Shown here: piece by piece, positions 17,168-23,830 of the stretch
Numbering within the stretch: position 1 is the first letter of the stretch
Layout of the letters: the number at the start of each line of letters is the position of its first letter
Assembly: GCF_001812805.1 (NCBI RefSeq)
Contig: NZ_KV810467.1
Coordinates: 37,008-101,007, forward strand
DNA: 64,000 bases
Source of the DNA: Corynebacterium sp. HMSC078H07
GTDB taxonomy: Bacteria > Actinomycetota > Actinomycetes > Mycobacteriales > Mycobacteriaceae
Direction: 5' to 3'
Notes under the pieces: model-generated
What the model was told of the DNA's origin: nothing
Databases searched by the model: none
Seen by the model: the letters and a program-made list of their open reading frames with translations, nothing else
Made by a program: the position numbers and the translations under genes

Positions 17168-17409
17168 AAGTCCAAAGTGGGAACATCTGTACTAAACCAG
17201 CTGGGCGCCTTGTCGCTCGGTCCATGAGTGCCTGTATTGTGAACGGGATACATAGTTGTAATTCCGCGTGGCTCTGAAGCGTTTTTACGAGGTTTCGGCT
17301 CAACAATCGCACGGTATGCAAAAGATTCACCCGTAAGTCGGCAAACTGCTCCTGCGGGATCGTAGCATATGACTTGATAAACCGGCTCTTCACGTTTTGC
17401 GCTATAGAG
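17152..17409 (-). pseudogene. C-terminal remnant of a polymorphic-toxin-like protein
   Basis: An open minus-strand frame of 85 codons with no start codon, bounded upstream by an in-frame TAG at 17410-17412. It reads as a basic domain tail with EEPVYQVICYDPAGAV, EPRGITTMYPVHNTGTHGP and the end PTLDLWKWQ. Its last codons (TTATGGAAATGGCAGTAG) contain the ATG of the immunity-like gene in another frame, which is the tight overlap usual for toxin-immunity pairs. The N-terminal delivery part is missing. No toxin family was recognised, so the toxin call rests on arrangement, composition and the presence of a dedicated overlapping downstream gene. Confidence 0.45.
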
Positions 17410-17461
17410 CTAACAGCCTGGGGCGGCATGTAGGTTTCGCAGTTTATTTAAGGGGCTTGAT

Positions 17462-17774
17462 TTGAAGCTTAATTTACAAAAAAGGGGGCCGAGCTGCAGC
17501 AGCTGCGCTTGTTGCCCTAGGGGCCGTTTCAGTTGCAGTACCGTCTGCTTCGGCAGCCACTGTCACAGCTCAATGCCAGGTCATCAAAATTGGACTAGGG
17601 GGAGATATAGTCGGTCACGTATATGGCAATGCGTCAACATTGAATGACGCCAAGAAATATGCTAATAAATACGTTCCCAACGGGCATTACAAGCGCCATT
17701 GCAGAGGGGTCGGCCAACATCCTTCTGGATACTTTCCGGGAGGGGGAGGAGGATTTAGAGGGGGCAGCTTTTAA
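17462..17774 (+). pseudogene. Small secreted two-cysteine peptide, frameshifted in a homopolymer tract
   Basis: A TTG start at 17462 encodes MKLNLQKRG, a basic n-region. One base later in phase, frame 3 continues with a hydrophobic core (RAAAAALVALGAVSVA) and cleavage region VPSASA|ATVTAQC. The mature part is about 70 residues with cysteines in TAQCQV and RHCRGV and a Gly-rich tail ending at 17774. The frames differ by one base across A6G5 (17478-17488), so the signal peptide and mature peptide are in frame only if one base is lost there. An alternative C-terminus from a second shift (acidic frame to 17838) is possible. It resembles bacteriocin or effector precursors in layout, but no family was recognised. 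Confidence 0.5.
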
Positions 17775-17872
17775 TCACATCATCGGCGACGACAAGGAAA
17801 CTTATCGAGGAAGATTCTATATCAACGATTTTTCGTAATTTCCCTAGCCAATCCTTTCCTTATTTATTACCC

Positions 17873-17896
17873 GGCGCTCCGCGTAAGTGGAGCGCC
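17873..17896. terminator. Bidirectional hairpin terminator
   Basis: A perfect 8-bp stem, GGCGCTCC/GGAGCGCC, with an 8-nt loop lies between the convergent secreted-peptide gene and the minus-strand hypothetical gene ending at 17902. T-rich sequence follows on the plus strand and AT-rich sequence on the minus strand, so it could end both transcripts. Confidence 0.6.
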
Positions 17897-17901
17897 TCAC
17901 T

Positions 17902-18300
17902 CTATTTACCTGTAGAAACCGGCGAAGAAATAAACTCCCTTACTCCAACACTACTAGGAAAAACATCAGCCTTTGCATATTCCTCATCCATTAGAAAAAA
18001 TGACGCTAAAGACCCCTCAGCCTTTGTAAAAAGCTCTTGTTCAGCAGAAACGATTGATTCGCAAAGGTATAACCGTAAACTCTCAAAATCCTCGTTGGGC
18101 CTTTCAACCCTGAACTGAGTAATGAGATCTCTTTTCATCTCTTCGGAATCCACTTCAACTGGTTCGGAGCAAATAAAAAGTACGTCGACTCCAGGCAGGC
18201 GCGCTGCTTTACGCACTACTTGCGAATACGTTTTATATGCCGATTCCACAACACACTGATCGGCCACGAAAAAAGTGTCTAAAGCAAAAAACATACGCAT
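17902..18300 (-). CDS. Hypothetical protein in AT-rich island
   Basis: A 132-residue cytoplasmic-type protein starting MRMFFALDTFF at ATG 18300, preceded by a strong GGAAAGGA ribosome-binding site; a longer start at 18333 is less likely. The sequence is mixed alpha/beta in appearance with an acidic middle (VEVDSEEMKRD) and no membrane helix or signal peptide. It lies in the AT-rich block inserted between moaE and moeB and is convergent with the secreted-peptide gene. Function is not recognised. A self-protection or immunity role is only a contextual guess. Confidence 0.55.
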   Translation of the reverse strand: MRMFFALDTFFVADQCVVESAYKTYSQVVRKAARLPGVDVLFICSEPVEVDSEEMKRDLITQFRVERPNEDFESLRLYLCESIVSAEQELFTKAEGSLASFFLMDEEYAKADVFPSSVGVREFISSPVSTGK

Positions 18301-18415
18301 TGTAATCCTTTCCAAACAGATAAAGCTTGTCAACGTCCTGTATACCGTCAGGATTTGTCACGTGAGATTCTATCTCCCCACCTAGCGGCAGGGGAGGCTG
18401 TAAATTGCTTCCTAT

Positions 18416-18697
18416 GTGAGGCATTTATTTATCGTCGACACTGTCGCACTAGCTAAGCAGCTTGTCGATGTGCCGTCCTACAAACTGTCCTCATTGCTTG
18501 AACTTGTCGGCCTGGTCAATCCGAACGCTCACGCGGCCTTAGCCGGCGCCACCGCCACAGGAATGCTGTTTAACATACTCCTTGACGGCAACGCTGCACA
18601 GCTCGGGCGCCAGATTCTTGACCAGGCCCAATTCTTCAACGCCACCCACGCCCAGTGCTGGCAGCTTCCGCAGCGCCCGCCCCTGCCCCGCCGCTAA
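18416..18697 (+). pseudogene. C-terminal fragment of a DnaQ-like 3'-5' exonuclease
   Basis: The frame opens at a GTG without a recognisable ribosome-binding site and encodes about 93 residues resembling the C-terminal half of DEDD exonucleases: DTVALAKQL, SYKLSSLLELVGL and NAHAALAGATATGMLF, the region holding the HxAxxDA-like helix (here AHAALAGA, with the metal-ligand Asp replaced by Gly). The N-terminal DxE catalytic motif is missing. It is therefore a dead fragment, next to a truncated recombinase in the mobile debris. Its stop overlaps the recombinase stop by four bases. Confidence 0.5.
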
Positions 18698-19239
18698 CGC
18701 TCAGCACTATCTTCTAGTACTCGGTAGAGGGCGGGGCGGGTAATCCCGAAGGCGCGAGCCACCAATGCTTTCAGCTCCCCCGCCGCGATACGCTTCCGCG
18801 CGTCTACGACTTGCTCGGGTGTCAGGGCGCGCTTGCGGCTTGTGTACTTGCCGGCCTTTTTCGCCAAGGCGATACCTTCGGCCTGGCGCTCACGGATGAT
18901 TGCGCGTTCAAACTCGGCAAACGACCCCAAAATTCCCAGCATCAAATCTGCGCGTGGGTCGCTGTTGTCCTTCGAGAACGAGAGATGCTCGTGCAGAAAG
19001 GTCGCGGTTACGCCTTTGTCGGTGAGTCCGTCCACCAGGGCGCGCAGATCTGTCAGCGAGCGGGTGAGACGGTCAATGGATGAGACAACGAGTTCGTCCC
19101 CGTCGCGCAGGTAGGTCATGTACTCGGTAAGCCCTGGGCGCAGGGCGCGGGTGCGTCCGGAAATCTTGTCCTCAAAGATGCGGTCAATGGTTCCTGAGGC
19201 GTGGAGTTGTTCGTGTTGCCGGTTGTCGTTTTGTATCAC
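18694..19239 (-). pseudogene. N-terminally truncated serine recombinase (Tn3-type resolvase/invertase)
   Basis: A 181-residue frame matches small serine recombinases from just past the catalytic motif: IDRIFEDKISGRTRALRPG, DELVVSSIDRLTRSLTDLR, LGSFAEFERAIIRERQ and a C-terminal HTH (LVARAFGITRPALYRVL). The normal start (MxIGYxRVST) is lost. Upstream in frame only VSTVIQNDNRQ remains before the sequence turns into a transposase scrap on the other strand. The only start codon left is a GTG after the catalytic-serine position, so the product would lack Ser. It is probably inactive. Confidence 0.7.
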
Positions 19240-19247
19240 CGTGGAGA

Positions 19248-19310
19248 CACTCCACCAGAGTTTAGGGCATCGAACACCAACCGAGGTTGAGACCGAATTT
19301 TGGAATCAGA
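19248..19310 (+). mobile_element. Remnant of an IS3-type transposase C-terminus
   Basis: About 20 codons read LHQSLGHRTPTEVETEFW, the conserved tail of the DDE integrase domain in IS3-family OrfB proteins. Nothing upstream on this strand belongs to a transposase, since the recombinase frame begins immediately on the other strand. Only the last codons of the element survive, marking a junction between the inserted block and the moeB upstream region. Confidence 0.6.
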
Positions 19311-19371
19311 CCCGTCACAGGACAATAGTAGGAATCAAGGCAAACCCAGGAAAAGGTCGGAGCACTTCAGA

Positions 19372-20454
19372 ATGAGTTCACGCTACGCACGCCAAGAAAC
19401 TCTGTGGGGCACCTCCACACAGCAACGGCTTCGCGCTTCCACAGTCGCCGTCATCGGCGCCGGCGGCCTGGGCTCGCCTGCCCTGCTCTACCTGGCAGGC
19501 GCGGGCGTGGGGCGCATCCTGCTTTTCGACGACGACACCGTTTCCCTCTCCAACCTCCACCGCCAGGTCATCCACAGCACAGCAACCGTAGGCCAGCCCA
19601 AAACCGATTCCGCCGCCGCGGCCTTGAACGCCCTCAACCCCGAGTGCACCGTCGAGCAATTCTCGCGCCTCACGCCTGATACCGCCTTGGAGCAACTGCA
19701 CGGCGCTGACCTCATCATCGACGGCACCGATAACTTCTACTCCCGCCACCTGGCCTCCTGGGCCGCCCATGAGCTGGGCATTCCGCACGTGTGGGCCTCG
19801 CTTCTGGGGTACGACGCACAGCTCACGGTCTTCCACTCCGGCCACGGCCCGGTCTACGAGGATCTCTTCCCCACCGACCCGCAGGTACCCTCCTGCTCGC
19901 AGGCCGGCGTGATGGGCCCAGTCGTCGGCGTGGCCGGCTCCGCCTTGGCGGTGGAGGCGCTTAAGCTCCTCACGGGCATCGGCACCCCGCTCATCGGCAC
20001 GCTGGGCTACTACGATTCCCTCGCCGGGACCTGGGAATACATCCCCGTGCGCGCGAACGGCGCCACCCCGGCACGCCCCGACAACCCCACGGATATCCGC
20101 GAGATCCCTGAGAACGCCACGCTTATCGACGTCCGCACATCCCCCGAGCGCGCCGCTTCCCTCATCCCCGGCTCGCAGCACCTCCCGCTCGATGACATCC
20201 TCGCCGGCCACAACCCGCCCATCGACCCCGCCGACCTCGCCGTCCTCTACTGCGCCAGCGGCCTGCGCTCCGCCCAGGCCGTCGAGGCCTTGCGCGCCCG
20301 TGGCTTCAGCAACGTCTACTCGCTGCGCGGCGGCATCGACGCCTGGCAAGAACACATTTCCGAGCTCGAGACCGAGGCCGCGGCCGCCCACCGAGGCGAT
20401 CTGGAGACCATTTCTCTTGAAGAACTAGAGGCTGAATGTGGCGTGGAAGATTAG
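19372..20454 (+). CDS. moeB: MoeB/ThiF-type adenylyltransferase fused to a rhodanese domain
   Basis: A 360-residue MoeZ-like enzyme that adenylates the C-terminal glycine of MoaD (and possibly ThiS) and hands over sulfur. The N-terminal ThiF domain has the nucleotide loop VIGAGGLGSP (about residue 29), FDDDTVSLSNLHRQVIH, DGTDNFYSRH and CSQAGVMGP. The C-terminal rhodanese has its active Cys294 in LYCASGLRSAQA and ends RGGIDAWQEH. The ATG at 19372 gives the normal MoeB start; longer frames enter mobile debris. The last ~27 residues (ETEAAAAHRGD onward, ISLEELEAECGVED) are not rhodanese-like and resemble the tail of a RelB/Phd antitoxin, placed directly before a relE remnant. A second copy of the rhodanese tail lies at 21296-21407. 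Confidence 0.88.
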   Translation: MSSRYARQETLWGTSTQQRLRASTVAVIGAGGLGSPALLYLAGAGVGRILLFDDDTVSLSNLHRQVIHSTATVGQPKTDSAAAALNALNPECTVEQFSRLTPDTALEQLHGADLIIDGTDNFYSRHLASWAAHELGIPHVWASLLGYDAQLTVFHSGHGPVYEDLFPTDPQVPSCSQAGVMGPVVGVAGSALAVEALKLLTGIGTPLIGTLGYYDSLAGTWEYIPVRANGATPARPDNPTDIREIPENATLIDVRTSPERAASLIPGSQHLPLDDILAGHNPPIDPADLAVLYCASGLRSAQAVEALRARGFSNVYSLRGGIDAWQEHISELETEAAAAHRGDLETISLEELEAECGVED

Positions 20455-20701
20455 CTTCACGCCGCGCGGTGCGAAGGCCTTCCGAAAGTTAGACAAGCCA
20501 ACGCAGAAGAGAGTCAGCAGGTTTCTTCGCAAAGTGGCAGAACTCGAAGAGCCGCGCTCGAGCGGCAAGGGTCTCATGAGAGATTAATCCGGTCTGTGGC
20601 GCTGGCGAGTCGGGGACTACCGCGTTATCGCGCCAATATACGAAAACACGGTCGCGATCACCGTTGTTGACCTAGGTCACCGACGCGAAGTCTACGATTA
20701 A
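20438..20701 (+). pseudogene. relE: relE-type toxin gene with an in-frame stop
   Basis: Starting at GTG 20438, inside the 3' end of moeB, the frame reads MAWKISFTPRGAKAFRKLD through SGKGLMRD, then TAA at 20585-20587, then [18 protein letters not shown] to the final stop at 20701. The total of 88 codons is the exact length of a RelE/ParE ribonuclease. The motif around the stop is normally L-SGLW, and TTA to TAA is a single change. No complete antitoxin gene precedes it, but moeB ends in an antitoxin-like tail. The gene is inactive unless the stop is read through. Confidence 0.78.
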
Positions 20702-21012
20702 TCAGCCAGCGGGTCAGTTCCGCCGAGCTTCATCTCGAAACGCTCATAGTCCTCTAGGTTCGCAAAGTGCCGCGAGTAAAGATCGCAATCGCGGTCTACA
20801 TAACCATAGAGAGCTGGCGCGACATCCACGATGTGCCGTACCTTCACGTCCACACCATCAGCCTGCTCATTCGCCATGGACTCGACGCGCTCTCGGGCCT
20901 TCTCGTCCGACTCCGCATACACAATGTAAAAGTCCTCGCGGAAGAAGCTTTGGGCAGGTGAATTGGACTTTTTAGCAAGCTCCATCACGACAATTCCAAC
21001 ATAAGGTTCCAT
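20698..21012 (-). CDS. DUF4288-like small protein
   Basis: A 104-residue acidic cytosolic protein beginning [15 protein letters not shown] and containing an [22 protein letters not shown] segment that resembles DUF4288 proteins. The stop overlaps the end of the relE remnant on the opposite strand by four bases. It sits in DNA inserted between the two duplicated moeB/DUF1648 units. No catalytic residue is evident. Related small proteins often occur near toxin systems, but no function is known. Confidence 0.6.
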   Translation of the reverse strand: MEPYVGIVVMELAKKSNSPAQSFFREDFYIVYAESDEKARERVESMANEQADGVDVKVRHIVDVAPALYGYVDRDCDLYSRHFANLEDYERFEMKLGGTDPLAD

Positions 21013-21089
21013 TGCCGGCTACTGTCCTTTCCGGTTCTTCGTCAGCTTAGACTCGACTCTACCTGCTCACCCCAGACCATGTAACGCGG

Positions 21090-21407
21090 AAAACTCAGCC
21101 CGTCGCCTTGAAAGCTCACCGCCATGCGGACCCGCCAGTATTACGTCGCCACCACTGCTGTGTATGCTCTCACGCCAGGGGTAAAATTGCAGCGCCGGGA
21201 CTCGGTCCCAGGTCCCATCCCCGACCGCTTCGATCCGAAGTCTTTCCTCAACGCAACGACCCTGATGTGCACCATAGCGCTACCGCTGCAGGTGTCACCG
21301 TCTTCTACTCCGCGCAAGCAGTCGACGCCCTGTGCGCCCGCGGCTTCAGCAACGTCTATTCACTGCGCGGCGGCATCGACGCCTGGCAAGACCACAACAC
21401 CCCTTAG
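21090..21407 (+). pseudogene. Duplication scar: truncated DUF1648 gene joined to a second moeB tail
   Basis: Bases 21090-21295 are a degraded copy of the leader and first ~65 codons of the DUF1648 gene at 21486: compare MRTRQYYVATTAVYAL with MRIRHYYVATAIVCAL, and DRFDPKSFLNAT with DRFEPKSFFNAT. At about 21295 this breaks off and joins a copy of the moeB 3' end (SAQAVDALCARGFSNVYSL, RGGIDAWQDHNTP then TAG at 21405-21407). That copy lacks the rhodanese active-site cysteine segment. Neither half can make a functional product. The order is what a tandem duplication of a moeB-to-DUF1648 segment would leave. Confidence 0.7.
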
Positions 21408-21485
21408 CCCAAATCTTTGCTCATCCTCCACCCCACATGGCATCTTGCAAAAGGCCCCATCCGCATGCCTTGTAAGCTCACTGCC

Positions 21486-22217
21486 ATGAGGATCCGCCAC
21501 TATTACGTCGCCACCGCTATCGTGTGCGCTCTCACGCTGGTGTACATGCTGCTGCGCTGGGATTCGGTCCCCGCTCCCATCCCCGTCCACTTCGATGGCT
21601 CGGGCAACCCGGACCGCTTCGAACCCAAGTCTTTCTTCAACGCAACGGCCCTGGTGTGGATCGGCGTTGTGTTCGCCATCGCGCTGCCGTTGTGCGTGCC
21701 ACCGGTCTCGCTGGCGCGAAAGACAACACGGGTTCCGGCCAGTGAGTCACTTCCGTTCTCGCAGGCCACGGCACAGCGCGCGGAGCTTCTCACCGAAAAG
21801 ACCGCCACGTTCATCGCCCAGACAGTCCTCACCATGACGACCTGCGTGTGCCTCACCGCGGTCTGCACGGTGGTACCGGACATCCCCTTCTCGGGCTTTC
21901 TCCTCGTGGCCGCGTGGGTAGGCTTCACCCTGTTCATCATGATTCAGGGCGTCCGATTAACACTGCGATCCGCGAAGGACGTGAAAGCCATACCCACCGA
22001 CCAGGATGAACAAGTCCGGAACACAGCACTTCGCTTTGCCGGCGGCATGGGCATCTATAACGAACCCACAGACCCCATGTGCATGGCAGTCTTTTCCATG
22101 AATCCTTCGAAGCTGCAGATCAACACCGCGCACGAACCGGGCCGCCGCTACTTGTGGCGCATGGGCATCGCTCTCGCCGCATCGATGGCGTTCTGCGTGC
22201 TCATCGCCGTACTCTAG
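21486..22217 (+). CDS. DUF1648-domain membrane protein
   Basis: A 243-residue membrane protein with a DUF1648 N-terminus: helix 1 (ATAIVCALTLVYMLL) is followed by the characteristic PIPVHFDGSGNPDRF loop and helix 2. Helices 3-4 lie at about 115-165, a soluble segment with GIYNEPTDPMCMAVF (DUF5808-like) follows, and a final helix ends the protein. The ATG at 21486 is supported by a parallel start in the decayed copy upstream. DUF1648 occurs in SdpI-type immunity proteins and many uncharacterised transporter-like proteins, and nothing here assigns a substrate. It precedes the sirtuin gene closely. Confidence 0.75.
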   Translation: MRIRHYYVATAIVCALTLVYMLLRWDSVPAPIPVHFDGSGNPDRFEPKSFFNATALVWIGVVFAIALPLCVPPVSLARKTTRVPASESLPFSQATAQRAELLTEKTATFIAQTVLTMTTCVCLTAVCTVVPDIPFSGFLLVAAWVGFTLFIMIQGVRLTLRSAKDVKAIPTDQDEQVRNTALRFAGGMGIYNEPTDPMCMAVFSMNPSKLQINTAHEPGRRYLWRMGIALAASMAFCVLIAVL

Positions 22218-22221
22218 ATGT

Positions 22222-22977
22222 ATGGAGCACCTGTTTGAGCGCGCGCACTCGATTCTTTCTGATGCCACCCACGTCGAAGTTTTCACCGGCGCGGGTATGA
22301 GCGCGGACAGCGGCATCGCCACGTACCGCGATGCGCAGACGGGCATCTGGGAGAACGTGGATCCGGTAGCGATGGCGTCGATAAGCGCATGGCGCAACGA
22401 TCCTGAGCCGATGTTCGCCTGGTATCTGTGGCGCGCCCGGCTGGCGCAGCGGGCCGAGCCCAACGCCGGGCACCGCGCGATTGCTGCCGCACGCGGCATG
22501 ACGGTGACCACGCAAAACATCGATAACCTGCACGAGCGCGCCGGTAGCCAGGACGTGGTCCACCTGCACGGCTCCTTTTTTTCCTTCCGCTGCACCGACT
22601 GCGATACACCCTATGACGAGGACATCGCGCTGCCGAATGAACCTGTCGAAGCGATTACTCCACCCGAGTGCCCCGTGTGCGGCGGGCTCGTACGCCCGGG
22701 CGTGGTGTGGTTCGGCGAGGCCCTGCCCAACGACGAATGGGCCGAGGCCGAACGCCGCATGTCCACCGCGGACGCGCTGCTCATCGTGGGAACCTCCGGC
22801 GTGGTCTACCCCGCCGCCGGCCTGCCACAGATTGCCCACGCGCGCGGCATCCCCATCGTGGAAGTCACCCCGCAGCCCACGGACCTCTCACCGCTTGCCA
22901 GCGTGGTGGTCACCGCCACCGCGGCGGAGGCGCTGCCTCGCATCCTGGCGGGGCGGATCAGTGGCAAAGACGAGTAG
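22222..22977 (+). CDS. cobB: Sirtuin-type NAD-dependent protein deacylase
   Basis: A 251-residue Sir2-family enzyme that removes acyl groups from lysines using NAD. Conserved elements are GAGMSADSGIATYRD (NAD site, about residue 27), TQNIDNLHERAG, the catalytic His in HLHGSFF, a zinc pair CTDC and CPVC, RPGVVWFGEALP, and GTSGVVYPAAGLP. Length and the bacterial CobB-like FGE segment suggest a class III sirtuin (desuccinylase/deacetylase). It starts five bases after the DUF1648 stop and probably shares its transcript. Confidence 0.92.
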   Translation: MEHLFERAHSILSDATHVEVFTGAGMSADSGIATYRDAQTGIWENVDPVAMASISAWRNDPEPMFAWYLWRARLAQRAEPNAGHRAIAAARGMTVTTQNIDNLHERAGSQDVVHLHGSFFSFRCTDCDTPYDEDIALPNEPVEAITPPECPVCGGLVRPGVVWFGEALPNDEWAEAERRMSTADALLIVGTSGVVYPAAGLPQIAHARGIPIVEVTPQPTDLSPLASVVVTATAAEALPRILAGRISGKDE

Positions 22978-23008
22978 CAACCAGAAATCCCGCGTCCCTT
23001 GCCCACCG

Positions 23009-23029
23009 AAATGTACAAGATGTACATTT
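23009..23029. promoter_or_regulatory. Inverted-repeat operator upstream of antitoxin gene
   Basis: AAATGTACA-AGA-TGTACATTT forms a perfect dyad with 9-bp arms and a 3-nt spacer, ending five bases before the antitoxin ATG at 23035. YefM/Phd antitoxins bind such dyads at their own promoter, so autorepression is expected. The dyad is seen; the binding partner is inferred. Confidence 0.65.
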
Positions 23030-23034
23030 TCAGT

Positions 23035-23289
23035 ATGAAAACGATGTCAGTGGCGTCCAGCCAATTCCGCCAATCCCAAAGCCAATTTCTTGACGAGGCA
23101 CAGCACACACCCGTCGCCATCACTAGTCGTGGAAGCCGTGTTCGCGCTTTTGTCGTCTCTCCTTCGTTTTTCGCCCGCGCAGTTGAAGCACTAGAAGATC
23201 GCGAAGATATTCAAGCCGCAGAGAGTGCCCGAGGAGAGTCCGTAGAGATTTCACATGAAGACCTTAAAAAAGAACTCGGTCTCACCTAA
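23035..23289 (+). CDS. Phd/YefM-type antitoxin (no adjacent toxin)
   Basis: An 84-residue protein with the Phd/YefM DNA-binding fold: SVASSQFRQSQSQFLDEAQ, then PVAITSRGSRVRAFVVSPSFF, then a flexible acidic C-terminus (ESVEISHEDLKKELG) of the kind that wraps a RelE/YoeB/Doc toxin. The start at 23035 is set by the operator dyad just upstream; an in-frame ATG at 22999 would precede that dyad. The gene downstream is a membrane protein, not a toxin, so the antitoxin is orphaned. A broken relE lies 2.3 kb upstream. Confidence 0.8.
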   Translation: MKTMSVASSQFRQSQSQFLDEAQHTPVAITSRGSRVRAFVVSPSFFARAVEALEDREDIQAAESARGESVEISHEDLKKELGLT

Positions 23290-23324
23290 CCACAACCATT
23301 ATTCCCCCGAGAGGAGAAGACCCC

Positions 23325-23645
23325 ATGCTCTACCTAGTTCCAGGAGCATTAGCGGGAATCGTCTTTTATGTCATTCTCGCAGCAGTGAGCTGGGCTATCG
23401 AGAAAGCTTGGCCGCAATGCCACCTTGGAGCGCATAGCCGGTTGGTCATCCACTGCCTTGTCGCGATTGCATTTTCTATTTTCCTCGTCATGGCTGGCGG
23501 CGGAGGAAACTCGGCCACCCACCTGCAAATCAGCGGGTTCCTACTGGCAGGATGCGTTCTGAGCTTCGTTACAGCCGCATGGGACAGGAGCAAAGCCGCT
23601 ACAAATGACCCCCCCAAAAAATTTGGCGGAGGCGGCGGGATTTGA
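23325..23645 (+). CDS. Small membrane protein ending inside tRNA-Ser
   Basis: A 106-residue protein with about three hydrophobic helices (VPGALAGIVFYVILAAVSW, LVIHCLVAIAFSIFLVM, ISGFLLAGCVLSFVTAAW) preceded by GAGAGGAGAAG as ribosome-binding site. Its last codons (PPKKFGGGGGI) are templated by the T-run terminator and 3' end of the tRNA-Ser gene on the opposite strand, a 19-bp overlap with the tRNA. This suggests the native C-terminus was lost. No family was recognised. Confidence 0.55.
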   Translation: MLYLVPGALAGIVFYVILAAVSWAIEKAWPQCHLGAHSRLVIHCLVAIAFSIFLVMAGGGGNSATHLQISGFLLAGCVLSFVTAAWDRSKAATNDPPKKFGGGGGI

Positions 23646-23711
23646 ACCCGCGGTGAGTTTCCCCACGCTGGTTTTCAAGACCAGTGCATTCGGCCGCTCT
23701 GCCACGCCTCC
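23627..23711 (-). tRNA. tRNA-Ser(UGA)
   Basis: On the minus strand GGAGGCG pairs with CGCCTCC, discriminator G. The anticodon loop CTTGAAA gives UGA, and the variable arm is long as in class II serine tRNAs. The T-loop is GGTTCAAATCC. CCA is not encoded. A short T6 run directly downstream (minus strand) probably terminates it. Confidence 0.95.
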
Positions 23712-23830
23712 TCGTCACGCGTCAGCATGCACCGCGCGCAACACGTTCAGAGTACTAGACTCCGCCGCGGGAAAAGAATTCGGCTCAATACGTCACCGAT
23801 AATGGCCTCACAACCGCAGGTTCGTCAGTG

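Noticed and set aside
17133..17429. 98-codon minus-strand frame MPPQAVSSIAQN...
   Set aside because: It overlaps the toxin-like frame, whose composition and linkage to the immunity-like gene are more natural. This frame ends abruptly in low-complexity sequence.
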